A stretch of 64,000 nt of DNA from Granulicella rosea (GTDB lineage Bacteria; Acidobacteriota; Terriglobia; Terriglobales; Acidobacteriaceae): positions 62,001 through 126,000 of the forward strand of contig NZ_FZOU01000008.1 in NCBI RefSeq assembly GCF_900188085.1, read 5' to 3'. The stretch's first letter is position 1. Each line of letters opens with the position of its first letter. Positions 19,701-29,226 of the stretch are shown here, one piece after another. Both the position numbers and the translations under genes were made by a program. The notes beneath the pieces were generated by a model, which did no database searches, was not told the DNA's origin, and saw only the letters and a program-made list of their open reading frames with translations.

Positions 19701-21156
19701 CCTTACGCCCGCCACCGCCGACTTCGGCAGCATCTACGCTGGCGGCGGTACTTCCGCCGCGAAGACCTTCACCCTGACCAACACCAGCGCCATCTCCATC
19801 GCGATCAAGACCATCGCCATCACAGGCAACTTCAGCGAGACCACAACCTGCGGAACGACGCTTGCCGCCGGCGCAAGTTGCACCATCTCCGTCGTCTTCG
19901 CGCCACTCTCCGGCGGCGCCCTTACCGGCACATTGACGGTGACCAACTCAAGCACCGCGAATCCGACGCTCACCTCGACCTTGACCGGAACCGGACTGCC
20001 CACCACGGCCACCCTGACCCCGGCAAGCGCGACCTATACGAACACCATCGTCGGCGCCACCTCCGCCGCGCAGACCTTCGTCTGGAGCAACACCAGCGCC
20101 ATCGCGCTGACCATCGGCAAGGTCTCGACCACGGGAGACTTCGCCGTCTCCTCGACCACCTGCACCGGCGCCATCGCGGCCAATGCAAGCTGCACGATCG
20201 CCGTCGTCTTCACGCCGACGGCGCTGGGCGCGCGTACCGGCACGGTCACCGTAACATCGACCAGCTCGGCCAACCCCACCCTTGCCTCCACCTTGAGCGG
20301 ACGCGGCGTGGCCGACGTGGAAGCCTCTGCCTCCGCACTCGGCTTCGGTAACGTCGACCTCGGCTTCGCCTCCACGCCGCAGACCATCACGGTTACAAAT
20401 TACACCGCCGCCGCCATCAGCCTCACCGGCATCGCCATCACCGGCGACTACGCCTACACCACCACCTGCGGCGCAACCCTGCCCGCCCTCGGCGTCTGCA
20501 CCATCACCGTCATCTTCACGCCCACCGCCGTCGGCGCGCGCGCCGGCACGCTCACCGTAAACACCAACGATACGAAGTACCCCATCATCACCGTCGCGCT
20601 CACCGGCAATGGAGTCGACTTCACCATCACCGCCTCGCCCACCTCGGGCACGGTCATCGCGGGCGACGGCATCTCGTTGAACGTGATCCTCACCCCGCTC
20701 GGCGGCTTCGCCAACACGCTCACACTCAGCTGCACCACCAGCGCCGGCGGTTCGACCTGCACGCCCACACCCGCAACCCTTGCCCTCACCGCCGCCACGA
20801 CCTTGCCGGTCAACATCACCACCACCTCGCAGTACACCGTCATCGGCTATTCGGGCGGCGTGGGCGCGGGCGATTCCAGGTGGCAGCCATGCCTCATCCT
20901 CATCTCCCTGCTCAGCGCGGGCGCCATCTTCCTGCGCGGCCGACGCAGGGGCATGGCGCCGCGCCTGCTGGCGGCCCTGCTGATGCTCGGCGTCCTCGGC
21001 CTCTCGAACCTCGGCTGCGGCACGCGCAATCCCGACAAGAACGCGAACCCTACCTATCCGGGCACGTATACCTACACCCTCTCCGCAACCGACGGCATGC
21101 TGACCCACACGGCCGCCTACAGCCTGACGGTCAAGATCAACTGCTGCGGCAACTGA
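16759..21156 (+). CDS. Giant secreted protein: EEP-nuclease-like domain plus six ASH/choice-of-anchor-D repeats
   Basis: A 1,465-residue secreted protein. After the signal peptide (to ALAQT) comes an N-terminal beta-rich region, then an endonuclease/exonuclease/phosphatase-like domain at about 335-655 (ILALQEVQD, VIDVHLTPRDN, VIVSGNLNAFEF, LTPHDGF). The usual GDxNA reads GNLNA and the usual SDHxP reads TPHDG, so catalysis is doubtful. Six ASH/HYDIN-type repeats of about 100 residues follow (659-1285), each with a C..TxxxGAxCTIxVxFTPT core. The tail has two hydrophobic segments, a cysteine in LSNLGCGTRN (about residue 1419), and a last beta-strand module. The small barrel gene lies 35 bp downstream. 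The role is unknown: surface adhesion or nucleic-acid binding are possibilities. Confidence 0.8.
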   Translation: MCHYRLPLQPLRLLFVLLLSALAALHPASALAQTSVSIHDIMVASATTTDTKYFLPDSPYLYTHYGAPVSVSGIVVGVMSSGDFKGSVYISEPSTSWDSLVATAEGMPVFNVASINSACAVVGATITVVGDVVLSNTVVPADITAADTPGTGLLPTSCTVTSTGGTMTQSISLNNTLSTFGGALEYTGMTTTATFYAVAPTSGALTESTETETSTGQFWATISSNTATNNHLFRSAGIAGDEYKPSTAPATVATWAGNPQRILIDTTTFGGTAVNITVGQTITCTVGSGIKVGATAGIGLIDYTLGYARLLIFPTSVCTVGGTIASTTSATADSTHFHVGTLDLNRFYSTTGATTGSVAVTAAAYAARLAKAANAIVSSLGNPDILALQEVQDLQTLTDLASAVNTLGGTSYVPSLIQGNDPNSLNLGFLVKSTTLVTDSVTQVGATDTYTTTSGASATLWERPPLVLKAEFVRVGKNYPVTVIDVHLTPRDNIGDATLGPDVRAHRAAQASALSALVQSYQTAGQNVIVSGNLNAFEFSDGYVDVTGVIDGSPAAATAVTLYQATSTTAALTDFVTQVASTSRYNYIERGNAESIEHILASATIPDSSTASASLASYVSAVTQPHFTADFAAVDANSSTTPEGLTPHDGFVVAFEIPPVPTTASVSPTAINFGSLDIGASVTQTVTVANTTTFASTVNVTKIAISGTNAADFSQTSTCTSLAEGATCTITVTFTPTAIGARSAVLTVTNDSTSDPVLTVTLAGTGLDTTATLTPATATFPGENLGATSAAVVFTYTNTSQVSETVNSTAITGDFSITGNTCASATIAASGTCAISVVFTPTATGARTGTLTVTDSSTGNPTLVSTLNGTGVPTTATLTPATATFASTDIGGTSATQTFTVTNTSTVAITVNKIALTGDYAQTATTCGGSLAAAATCTITVDFVPTATGSRTGTLTVANSSTGDPALVSTLTATGLDTTATLTPATADFGSIYAGGGTSAAKTFTLTNTSAISIAIKTIAITGNFSETTTCGTTLAAGASCTISVVFAPLSGGALTGTLTVTNSSTANPTLTSTLTGTGLPTTATLTPASATYTNTIVGATSAAQTFVWSNTSAIALTIGKVSTTGDFAVSSTTCTGAIAANASCTIAVVFTPTALGARTGTVTVTSTSSANPTLASTLSGRGVADVEASASALGFGNVDLGFASTPQTITVTNYTAAAISLTGIAITGDYAYTTTCGATLPALGVCTITVIFTPTAVGARAGTLTVNTNDTKYPIITVALTGNGVDFTITASPTSGTVIAGDGISLNVILTPLGGFANTLTLSCTTSAGGSTCTPTPATLALTAATTLPVNITTTSQYTVIGYSGGVGAGDSRWQPCLILISLLSAGAIFLRGRRRGMAPRLLAALLMLGVLGLSNLGCGTRNPDKNANPTYPGTYTYTLSATDGMLTHTAAYSLTVKINCCGN

Positions 21157-21191
21157 CAGCGCGCACCTGTCATAACAAGGAGAAGACTCCG

Positions 21192-21776
21192 GTGATCAAA
21201 CAGCTTTGCCTCCTGCTGCTCCTGCTGGGCGTTGGCGAGAACGCCTTCGCCCAGGCGATCCACACCGCCGACCGCGCCGCCGACCTCCAGATCGGCGTCT
21301 CCGGCTCCGGCGCCCTGCCCGACTACCTGCCCGAGAAGTGGCGCGGCTACGGCGCCTACCTCGACTTCGACGTGAAGCATCACCTCGGCCTCGAGGTGAA
21401 CATGCACCACCTCACCGGCCCGGACCCCATCCTCTACGAGCAAACGTACAACTTCGGCGTCCGCTACACCCGCCCCATGGGTCCGCAGCACCACCTTGTA
21501 CCCTACGCCAAGGCCATGTACGGACGCGGCATCTTCAACTTCGCCGGCACGGACGCGACCACCGGCAAGAGCGTGCAGATCGCCAACCTCGGTTTCAACA
21601 CCTTCACTGTCGGCGCCGGCCTCGACCTGCGCACCTCCGTGCCCGGTCTCAACATCCGGGTGCTGGACTACGAGTGGGAGCGCTGGCCCGGCTTTCCGCC
21701 CTGCGGCCTCAGTCCCCAGATCCTCTCCTTCGGCGTGGCGTACCACTTCCACGGCAAGCTGGGCGAGCGCAAGTAG
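21192..21776 (+). CDS. Small outer-membrane beta-barrel protein
   Basis: A 194-residue protein with a signal peptide (MIKQLCLLLLLLGVGENAFAQ) and alternating beta-strands typical of OmpA-like eight-stranded barrels (GAYLDFDVKHHLGLEVNMHHL, FNTFTVGAGLDLRTS, LSFGVAYHFHGK). It starts with GTG at 21192, with AAGGAGA just upstream. It follows the giant EEP/ASH protein by 35 bp and ends at a strong terminator, so the two form a transcription unit. A paralogue at 30818-31360 is likewise coupled to a giant surface protein. Shared marks are a central RPYVKFLVGRGxF/PYAKAMYGRGxF motif and VxDYEWERWPGF/VIDVEYQLWPGF. Confidence 0.8.
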   Translation: MIKQLCLLLLLLGVGENAFAQAIHTADRAADLQIGVSGSGALPDYLPEKWRGYGAYLDFDVKHHLGLEVNMHHLTGPDPILYEQTYNFGVRYTRPMGPQHHLVPYAKAMYGRGIFNFAGTDATTGKSVQIANLGFNTFTVGAGLDLRTSVPGLNIRVLDYEWERWPGFPPCGLSPQILSFGVAYHFHGKLGERK

Positions 21777-21797
21777 ATCGCAGACGCACCGTATAGA

Positions 21798-21841
21798 AGT
21801 CCGGGGGGAGGCCAGTCACGGCCTTCCTCCGGACTTTTTTT
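21798..21841 (+). terminator. Strong rho-independent terminator
   Basis: AGTCCGGGGGGAGGCC (21798-21813), loop agtcac, GGCCTTCCTCCGGACT (21820-21835), then a run of T to 21841. It closes the giant-protein/barrel unit. Confidence 0.92.
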
Positions 21842-22117
21842 GCGCTCCCTGCTGGCTGTTTTCTCTTCAAACGCCCGACCAAGACGAACTCCCAGCCCTG
21901 CGCCTGCCAGGCATACGTCACCGCTAAAGCCTCGAACTTTCACCCATAAGGTCGTACCTCTATACTCTCGATCGAGTCGCAAGCGTCATTGGTCAAACCC
22001 AAAGTGGGCAACCACTCAAAAAATTTATTCCGCAATCCGCATTGACGATCGAATGTCGCATGGGCTACCGTTCTCCCGCTAAAGAAAACAAAACAGCGGC
22101 CTCACCGGAGAATTCCC
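21842..22117 (+). other. Upstream region of the GH28-NHL fusion gene
   Basis: Together with the terminator this makes a 341-bp gap with no gene. It is relatively AT-rich near 22010-22035 (ctcaaaaaatttattccgc). TTGACG at 22042-22047 could be a -35 element with a weak -10 about 17-18 bp on, but I hold this only loosely. Confidence 0.3.
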
Positions 22118-25100
22118 TTGCTCGCACACCGTCTTCGCACGTCCAGTCTCGCCGTAGCCATCCTCGCGATTCTCTCTGTCATTGGTCGCGCCTATGCTCA
22201 GGACACAAGGACAGTGGTCGAACCTGTATTCCCTCCCGTCTGCACCGTGCTCTCCGCCTCCCTCGCGCAATCCGGCACCGATCTTCCCTCATCGGCCGAG
22301 AACAGCTTCGACACCGCGCGCATTCAGGCCGCGATGAACGCCTGCCCCGCGGGCAAGGCGGTCGAGCTCGCGCCCTCCGGTCTCAACAACGCCTTCCTCA
22401 CCCAGCCGCTCAATCTCGTCTCCGGCGTCACCCTCATCGTCGACGCCGGCGTCACCCTCTTCGCGTCGCGCAATCCACGCGACTACGACGTCTCCCCCGG
22501 CGCCTGCGGCATCCTCGACTCGGTCGGAGCCGGTTGCAACGCCATCATCACCGGCAACAACGTCGTCAACGCCGGCATCATGGGCTATGGAACCATCGAC
22601 GGCCGCGGCGAAGACACCATGATCGGCACCAGCACCACCTGGTACGGACTCGCCAACACCGCCGACGCGGACGGCCTCGACCAGAACAACCCCCGCATGC
22701 TGCAGCTCAACAGCTCGAACAACTTCACGCTCTACAAGATCACCCTGAAGAACCCGCCCAAGTTCCACGTCTCCTACTCGCAGGGCGTCGGTTTCACCGC
22801 CTGGGGCGTCAAGATCATCACCCCAACGCTTGCGCGCAACACCGACGGCATCGACCCCGCCTCCGCGCAAAACATTACGATCACAAAAAGTTACATATCC
22901 GATGGCGACGACATGATCGCCGTCAAAAGCTCCGGCAACCAGCAAGCCAAGAACATCACCATCTCGAACTCCTACCTCGGCGCCGGTCACGGCATCTCCA
23001 TCGGCAGCGAGGTCAACTCCGGCGTATCGAACATCTACGTCAACAACGTCTCCATCAACCAGGACGCGACCAACACCAGCCAGAACGGCATCCGCATCAA
23101 GTCCGACTCCAGCCGCGGCGGCCTCGTCACCAACGTCCTCTACGACGGCGTCTGCATGCAGAACTCCACGCATCCGCTCATCTTCAACCCCTACTACTCC
23201 AGCTCCACCGGCTCGCTCATCCCCAACTTCACCAACATCACGCTGCGTAATTTTCATTCGCTCGGCACTGGCTCCATGACGTTCGAAGGCTACAGCTCCA
23301 CCTACCCGCTCGGCCTCACGCTCGACAACGTGCAGATCGACGGCGTCAAGGCCTCGAACCTCTCGGCCTCCTACGCGAACATCACCCTCGGCCCCGGCGC
23401 CGTCAACTTCTCGCCCTCCGGCACAGGCGTCAACATCACCAACAACATCACCGGCACATCCACCGTGCGCGACTGCACCAACGCCTTCCCCTCGGCCGCG
23501 GGCGAGCTCTTCGCCACGCCCCAGACCACCATCACCGGCTCCACCGTGCCGATCACCTTCCAGGTCATCCCCATCGTCTCGCCCGCCGCGAACCCCACCG
23601 GCCAGCTCTACATCATGGAAGGCTCGAACATCGTTCAGTCCGTGACGCTCAACGGCATCACGACCTCCACCCAACTGCTCAACGTCGCCGCCGGAACCCA
23701 CACCTACACCGCCGCCTACCAGGGCGACAGCACCTATCCGGCGATGACCTTCGGCAGCTACATCGCGACCGTCGGCAACCCGACCCTCACCTCCGCGACC
23801 TCGCTCACTGCGTCGGCCAGCAACATCGCCTACCAGGCCAATGTCACCTTCACCGCCAAGGTCACGGCAACCGCTGGAACTATCACCGGAAACGTTACCT
23901 TCACCGACGGCGCGTCGCAGCTTGCCACCGTCGCCGTCGACAACACCGGCACGGCGATCTTCAGCACCAACGCACTCGCCAGCGGACCGCACAGCATCGT
24001 GGCCAACTACGCGGGCGACAGCAACCACCAGGGCTCGGTCTCGACCGCCGTGCCGGTCACCGTCTCGGCCAGCACCGCCGTACCCGTCACCGTCGGCCTC
24101 ACCGTCACCCAGCCCACCGGCGCCATCACCTACGGACAGGCCGTCACCGTCACCGCCTCGCTCGTCCCGCAGACGACCACCACCACGCCCGGCGGCACGC
24201 TCACCTTCACCATCGACGGCGTCGTCCAGCCCGCGGTCGCGCTCTCCGGCACGACCTCCAGCGTCACCATCACCGGCCCCACCACCGGCGGCCATAGCGT
24301 CTCGGCCGTCTACAGCGGAGACTCCGTCTACGCCATGTCCACCTCGTCGACGCTCAACTTCACCGTCGTGCCGGAGCCCACCACCACCACGCTCGTCGCC
24401 TCCACCGGCTCCGCCGCGCGCTACCAGCCTGTCACCTTCACGGCCAACGTCAGCTCGCCTTCGGCAGCGGCGCTGGTCGGCGGAAGCGTGGCCTTCACCC
24501 TCGGCGGCACGCTGCTGGGCTCGTCCTCGCTCGATTCGAACAACAACGCCGCCTTCACCACCTCCACGCTGCCCGCCGGAAGCGACAACGTCGTCGCCAC
24601 ATACGCCGGTTCGACCAACGAAGCCGCGTCCACCTCCACGGCCGCGACGGTGCTCGTCTCGACCACCGTCGGCAGCGCGCCCGCCGCGCCGCAGCTTCTG
24701 CCGTACTTCATGTCGACCGTCGCCGGAACCGTCGGCACGGCCTCCTACGGCGGAGACGGTGCGCAGGCCACCGCCGCCTCGCTCAACCTTCCCAAGGGCG
24801 TCTCGGTCGATGCCTCCGGCAACCTCTACATCGCCGACTCGACCAACCTCGTCGTACGCAAAGTGACCGCCGCCACCGGCGTCATCACCACCGTCGCCGG
24901 CGGCGGCTCGGCCACCTGCTCCGGCGCGACCGACAGCTACGGCGATGGCTGCGCCGCGACCTCCGCACCGCTCTACGGCCCTCGCGGCACAGCCACCGAC
25001 ACGGCCGGCAACTTCTACATCGCCGACTACACCAAGAGCGAGGTCCGCAAGGTCACCCTCGCCACTGGCATCATCTCGCTCTACGCCGGCACCGGCTCCG

Positions 25101-28100
25101 GCGGCTACTCCGGCGACTCCGGCCCCGCCAACCAGGGCGCCGTCCACAACCCGGAAAACCTCGCCTTCGACGCCGCCGGCAACCTGTACATCGCCGACAC
25201 CAAGAACAACGTCGTACGCAAGGTCGACACCAACGGCATCATCACCACCCTCGTCGGCGCAGGCACGGCAGGCTACACCGGCGACGGCGGCCCCGCCACC
25301 GAGTCCTCGCTCAACGGACCCAACGGCGTCGCCTTCGACAACGTCACCGGCAGCCTCTACATCGCCGACAGCGCCAACTTCGTCGTGCGCAAGGTGAACG
25401 CCCAGGGCATCATCTCCACCTACGCCGGAACCGGCACGGCCGGCCTCAATCAGACCTCCGGCATCGCCTCGCAGACCCAGTTGAAGAACCCCACCGGCGT
25501 CGGCACGGACGCCATCGGCAATGTCTACATCACCGACTCCGGCAACAACCTCGTCTGGCGGGTCGACGTCCTCACGCAGACGATGCAGCCCGTCGCCGGC
25601 GCCTCCACGCTCTGCGCCGGAGCGACCGACGCCATCGGCGACGGCTGCCCCGCGCTCCAGGCCAAGGTCAGCGGCACCTCCGCCGTCGTGGCCGACGCCG
25701 CCGGCAACCTCTACCTCGCCGACACCAACAACGACGTCATCCGCAAGGTCGCCAACAACACCAGCTTCGCCCAGACCGCCGTCGGCTCGTCCGTCACCCA
25801 GACCCTGCAGGCCCACTTCGGACCCGGCGATTCGCCCGCGTCCACCTCGCCGTTTGCCATCTCCGGCGGCACAGGCAACTACGCCCTCGCGGGCACGCCC
25901 ACCTGCGTCGCCAACGCAGACTCCACCCAGGACTGCACCCTCGCCATCACCTTCACCCCAACCGCCTCCGGCCTGCGCACCGCAACCCTGACCGTCAAAG
26001 CCACGCTCGGCCAGACCGCGACCTTCGCCCTCAGCGGCAACGCCATCGTGCTTGGCGCGGCGGCTAGCATCTCCGTCGCGGTCACCACGCCATCGAACCA
26101 GATCCTCATCTACGGCCAGCCCACCACCTTCACCGCGACCGTCACGCCCGGCAGCGGCAGCACGACCCCCACCGGCACGGTCACCTTCATCCTCGACGGC
26201 GTCTACCAGGCGCCCGTCACGATGAGCGGCGGCACAGCCTCCATCTCGCCCGTCGGCCTCGCCGTCGGCAGCCACTCCATCGCCGCGCAGTACAGCGGAG
26301 ACTCCACCTTCGGCTCGGCCAACACCTCCGCCGCCTCGAACGTCACCGTCGGCAAGGCAACCACCGCCACCGGCCTGCAGGTCACCACGCAGACCGCCGT
26401 GCAGGGAACGAGCATCACCCTCACCGCGACCACCGCAGCCACGCCCACCGGCGCCATCGCGCCTTCGGGCACGGTCAACTTCCTCAACGGCATCGTCCTG
26501 CTCGGCAGCTCCACGCTGAATTCGAACGGCGTCGCCACCTTCACCACCTCGGCCCTCCCCGTCGGCAACGACAGCATCACCGCAGCCTTCCCCGCGACGG
26601 CCAGCTTCGCCACCTCCACCTCCGTGCCGACTGTCATCACCATCACCGCCGCGCCCCTGCCGCAGCTCATCCCATACATCATCTCGACCGTCGCCGGCAC
26701 GCCCGGCACGCACTCCTACCTCGGTGACGGCGCCGCCGCCACCGCCGCCACGCTCAACACGCCGCAGGGCCTCTTCGTTGACGCCAGCAGCAACATCTAC
26801 ATCGGCGACTCCTCCAACAACGTCATCCGCAAGGTCAACGCCGCCACCGGCGTCATCACCACCGTCGCCGGCGGCGCAACCACCGTCTGCACCGGCGGCG
26901 ACGCCTATGGCGACGGCTGCCCCGCCACCCAGGCCATCCTCACCAGCCCGCGCGGCATCGCGGTCGACGCCTCCGGAGACATCTTCATCGCCGACCAGGG
27001 CAAGAGCTACGTCCGCCGCGTCGACGGCACGACCGGCCTCATCAGCATCTACGCCGGAACCGGCTCCACCGGCTTCACCGGCGACGGCGGCCAGTCCACC
27101 CTGGCCCGCCTCAAGAGCCCGCAGGCCGTCGACATCGACCGCGCCACCGGCAACCTCTACGTCTCCGACTCCAGCAACTACCGCGTCCGCCAGATCACCC
27201 CGGCCGGCATCATCAACACGTCCGCGGGCTACATCACCACCGGCACATTCGCCGGCGACGGCTTCGGCGCAACCGCCACCACCGCGGCCCTCAACCTGCC
27301 CGGCGGCGCGGCGGTCGATCCCTCCGGCAACCTCCTGATCGCCGACCGAGCCAACAACCGCATCCGCAAGGTCAACGCCTCGGCCATCCTCTCCACCATC
27401 GCGGGCAACGGCAACACGACGCTCGCCCTCGCCGGCGGATCGGCCGTCGGCGTCGCCATCAACGCGCCCTACGGCGTCACCTCCGACGCGCTCGGCAACC
27501 TCTACATCGCCGACAGCAACAACGTCGTCTGGCGTCTCGACGCCGCCACGCAGTACATGTATGTCGTCGCCGGCGGCGGCACGCCCTGCTCCGGCAGCTA
27601 CGGCGACGGCTGCCCCGGCGTCCAGGCCAAGCTCAGCAAACCCTATCAACTCTCCTTCGACTCACAGGGCAACCTCTACATCGCCGACTCCGGCGACTAC
27701 GCCATCCGCAAGCTGTCGCTCAACACCACCTTCCCCTCCACCCAGGCCGGCGCGACCACCACGCAGACCCTGCAGGTCCACTTCGCCCCCGGCGAAACGC
27801 CCGCGACCAGCAACCCCTACAGCTTCTCGAACACCAACTTCACGGCCGGTACGGCGACCTGCACCAGCAACACCGACACCACCACCAACTGCCTGCTGCC
27901 GGTCACCTTCCAACCTCTCACCACCGGCACGCTGACCGCAAACCTCACCGTCACCAGCAACGCCGGCCACGCCCAGACCTTCGCGGTCACCGGCGTCGGC
28001 ATCCCCGGCGGCGTCGCGACCACCACCACGCTTACGGCCGTCAGCCCGGCCAACGGCACCATCAGCTACGGCCAGACCGCGACCATCTCCGCTACCGTCG

Positions 28101-29104
28101 CGCCCGTCTCCGGATCGACCGTGCCCACCGGCAAGATCACCTTCACCCTCGACGGCGTCGCCCAGACCCCAGCCGTCACGTTGTCCTCGGCTGTCGCCAA
28201 CCTCACGCTCACCGGTCTCTCCGTCGGCTCGCACTTCCTCTCCGCCAGCTACAACGGCGACCTCGCGAACAACGCCAGCAGCTCGACCGTGCAGCTCGAG
28301 ATCGACGTCAACCCGGCCTCCACGCTCACCACGCTTTCGCTCTCGACCGGCTTCGCCCTGCCCGGCGCAAGCGTCACCCTCACCGCGCAGGTCACGCCAA
28401 CCACCAGCGGCACTCCCACCGGCTCGGTCGCCTTCGCGAACGGCGCAACCACCCTCGGCTACGGCACCGTCTCCGGCACAGGCGCGGCGAGCTACTCCAC
28501 CACCGCTCTGCCCGCCGGAGTCGACTCCATCACCGCCACCTACGTCGGCGACTCGCACTACACCGCCTCCACCTCGTCCGCCGCGACCATCACCATCAGC
28601 ACGCAGAACGTCTGGGTCTTCAACGGCAACGGCACCCTCTCCGCGCTGACCAACGCAGGCGCGGCCATCTCGACCGCGTCCGGCTACACCGGCGGCGGCT
28701 CCGGCATCACGATCGACGGCTCCGGCAACGTCTGGTCCGGCGCGGCAGGCGGCACGACGGTCACGGAGTTCTCGAAGACCGGCGCCCTCACCGGAACCTA
28801 CTCGGGCGGCGGCATCGCCTCGCCGAAGGCCCTGGCCGTCACCGGCGCCGGCTCCATCTGGATCGCCAACGCAGCCGGCACGCTCTCGGTCCTCAGCTCC
28901 ACCGGCACGGCGCTCTCACCCTCCACCGGTTACAACGGCGGCGGCCTGAGCACGCCCACCGCCCTCGTCATCGACGCCAGCGGCAACGTCTGGGTCGCCA
29001 ACTCTGGCGACTCCTCGCTCACCGAGTTCCTCGGCGCAGCCGAACCAGTCGTCACTCCCACCGCCGCCGCCGTCAAGTCCGGCACCCTGGGAGTCCAGCC
29101 ATGA
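22118..29104 (+). CDS. GH28 polygalacturonase fused to Ig-like, NHL and ASH repeats (2,328 aa)
   Basis: A secreted pectinase with an enormous repeat tail. The TTG start at 22118 has CCGGAG 6 bp upstream and opens a signal peptide (ending GRAYAQDT). Residues 45-440 form a complete GH28 domain with all four catalytic motifs: NTDGID, DGDDMIAV, GAGHGISIGSE and NGIRIKSD. Ig-like Big_3-type repeats follow (about 465-855). Then come two cassettes of NHL propeller (about 860-1214 and 1514-1868), an ASH-like domain and two Ig-like domains, repeated at a period of about 655 residues. A C-terminal NHL/Vgb-like segment (from about 2160, DASGNVWVANSGD) ends the protein. The tail probably binds polysaccharide or the cell surface. 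No transmembrane tail like the other giants is seen. Confidence 0.88.
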   Translation: MLAHRLRTSSLAVAILAILSVIGRAYAQDTRTVVEPVFPPVCTVLSASLAQSGTDLPSSAENSFDTARIQAAMNACPAGKAVELAPSGLNNAFLTQPLNLVSGVTLIVDAGVTLFASRNPRDYDVSPGACGILDSVGAGCNAIITGNNVVNAGIMGYGTIDGRGEDTMIGTSTTWYGLANTADADGLDQNNPRMLQLNSSNNFTLYKITLKNPPKFHVSYSQGVGFTAWGVKIITPTLARNTDGIDPASAQNITITKSYISDGDDMIAVKSSGNQQAKNITISNSYLGAGHGISIGSEVNSGVSNIYVNNVSINQDATNTSQNGIRIKSDSSRGGLVTNVLYDGVCMQNSTHPLIFNPYYSSSTGSLIPNFTNITLRNFHSLGTGSMTFEGYSSTYPLGLTLDNVQIDGVKASNLSASYANITLGPGAVNFSPSGTGVNITNNITGTSTVRDCTNAFPSAAGELFATPQTTITGSTVPITFQVIPIVSPAANPTGQLYIMEGSNIVQSVTLNGITTSTQLLNVAAGTHTYTAAYQGDSTYPAMTFGSYIATVGNPTLTSATSLTASASNIAYQANVTFTAKVTATAGTITGNVTFTDGASQLATVAVDNTGTAIFSTNALASGPHSIVANYAGDSNHQGSVSTAVPVTVSASTAVPVTVGLTVTQPTGAITYGQAVTVTASLVPQTTTTTPGGTLTFTIDGVVQPAVALSGTTSSVTITGPTTGGHSVSAVYSGDSVYAMSTSSTLNFTVVPEPTTTTLVASTGSAARYQPVTFTANVSSPSAAALVGGSVAFTLGGTLLGSSSLDSNNNAAFTTSTLPAGSDNVVATYAGSTNEAASTSTAATVLVSTTVGSAPAAPQLLPYFMSTVAGTVGTASYGGDGAQATAASLNLPKGVSVDASGNLYIADSTNLVVRKVTAATGVITTVAGGGSATCSGATDSYGDGCAATSAPLYGPRGTATDTAGNFYIADYTKSEVRKVTLATGIISLYAGTGSGGYSGDSGPANQGAVHNPENLAFDAAGNLYIADTKNNVVRKVDTNGIITTLVGAGTAGYTGDGGPATESSLNGPNGVAFDNVTGSLYIADSANFVVRKVNAQGIISTYAGTGTAGLNQTSGIASQTQLKNPTGVGTDAIGNVYITDSGNNLVWRVDVLTQTMQPVAGASTLCAGATDAIGDGCPALQAKVSGTSAVVADAAGNLYLADTNNDVIRKVANNTSFAQTAVGSSVTQTLQAHFGPGDSPASTSPFAISGGTGNYALAGTPTCVANADSTQDCTLAITFTPTASGLRTATLTVKATLGQTATFALSGNAIVLGAAASISVAVTTPSNQILIYGQPTTFTATVTPGSGSTTPTGTVTFILDGVYQAPVTMSGGTASISPVGLAVGSHSIAAQYSGDSTFGSANTSAASNVTVGKATTATGLQVTTQTAVQGTSITLTATTAATPTGAIAPSGTVNFLNGIVLLGSSTLNSNGVATFTTSALPVGNDSITAAFPATASFATSTSVPTVITITAAPLPQLIPYIISTVAGTPGTHSYLGDGAAATAATLNTPQGLFVDASSNIYIGDSSNNVIRKVNAATGVITTVAGGATTVCTGGDAYGDGCPATQAILTSPRGIAVDASGDIFIADQGKSYVRRVDGTTGLISIYAGTGSTGFTGDGGQSTLARLKSPQAVDIDRATGNLYVSDSSNYRVRQITPAGIINTSAGYITTGTFAGDGFGATATTAALNLPGGAAVDPSGNLLIADRANNRIRKVNASAILSTIAGNGNTTLALAGGSAVGVAINAPYGVTSDALGNLYIADSNNVVWRLDAATQYMYVVAGGGTPCSGSYGDGCPGVQAKLSKPYQLSFDSQGNLYIADSGDYAIRKLSLNTTFPSTQAGATTTQTLQVHFAPGETPATSNPYSFSNTNFTAGTATCTSNTDTTTNCLLPVTFQPLTTGTLTANLTVTSNAGHAQTFAVTGVGIPGGVATTTTLTAVSPANGTISYGQTATISATVAPVSGSTVPTGKITFTLDGVAQTPAVTLSSAVANLTLTGLSVGSHFLSASYNGDLANNASSSTVQLEIDVNPASTLTTLSLSTGFALPGASVTLTAQVTPTTSGTPTGSVAFANGATTLGYGTVSGTGAASYSTTALPAGVDSITATYVGDSHYTASTSSAATITISTQNVWVFNGNGTLSALTNAGAAISTASGYTGGGSGITIDGSGNVWSGAAGGTTVTEFSKTGALTGTYSGGGIASPKALAVTGAGSIWIANAAGTLSVLSSTGTALSPSTGYNGGGLSTPTALVIDASGNVWVANSGDSSLTEFLGAAEPVVTPTAAAVKSGTLGVQP

Positions 29105-29132
29105 TGCTTACGAACGAGCCAGCACTGAACTC

Positions 29133-29172
29133 GTCATCTCGACCGGAGCGAAGCGCAGTGGAGAGAACCCCG
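29133..29172. repeat. Dispersed repeat, 'gtcatctcgaccggagcg' type
   Basis: gtcatctcgaccggagcgaa... with the downstream cagtggagagaacccc. A second copy lies at 30579-30615 and a shorter relative near 53848-53878. The copy falls in the gap between the GH28-NHL gene and the lipoprotein gene. Confidence 0.6.
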
Positions 29173-29226
29173 CATTTCGCCCGAATCCGCAACCGTTTCA
29201 ACCGTGCAACTCCAAGGACGTCTTCC

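Noticed and set aside
22042..22070. Sigma-70 promoter before the GH28-NHL gene
   Set aside because: The TTGACG is fair but no convincing -10 element follows; left only as a remark.
22289..27649. Very long minus-strand open frame (1,786 codons) opposite the GH28-NHL fusion
   Set aside because: Glycine/aspartate/valine-rich mirror of the repeat codons with no signal peptide or domain; a by-product of repeat composition.
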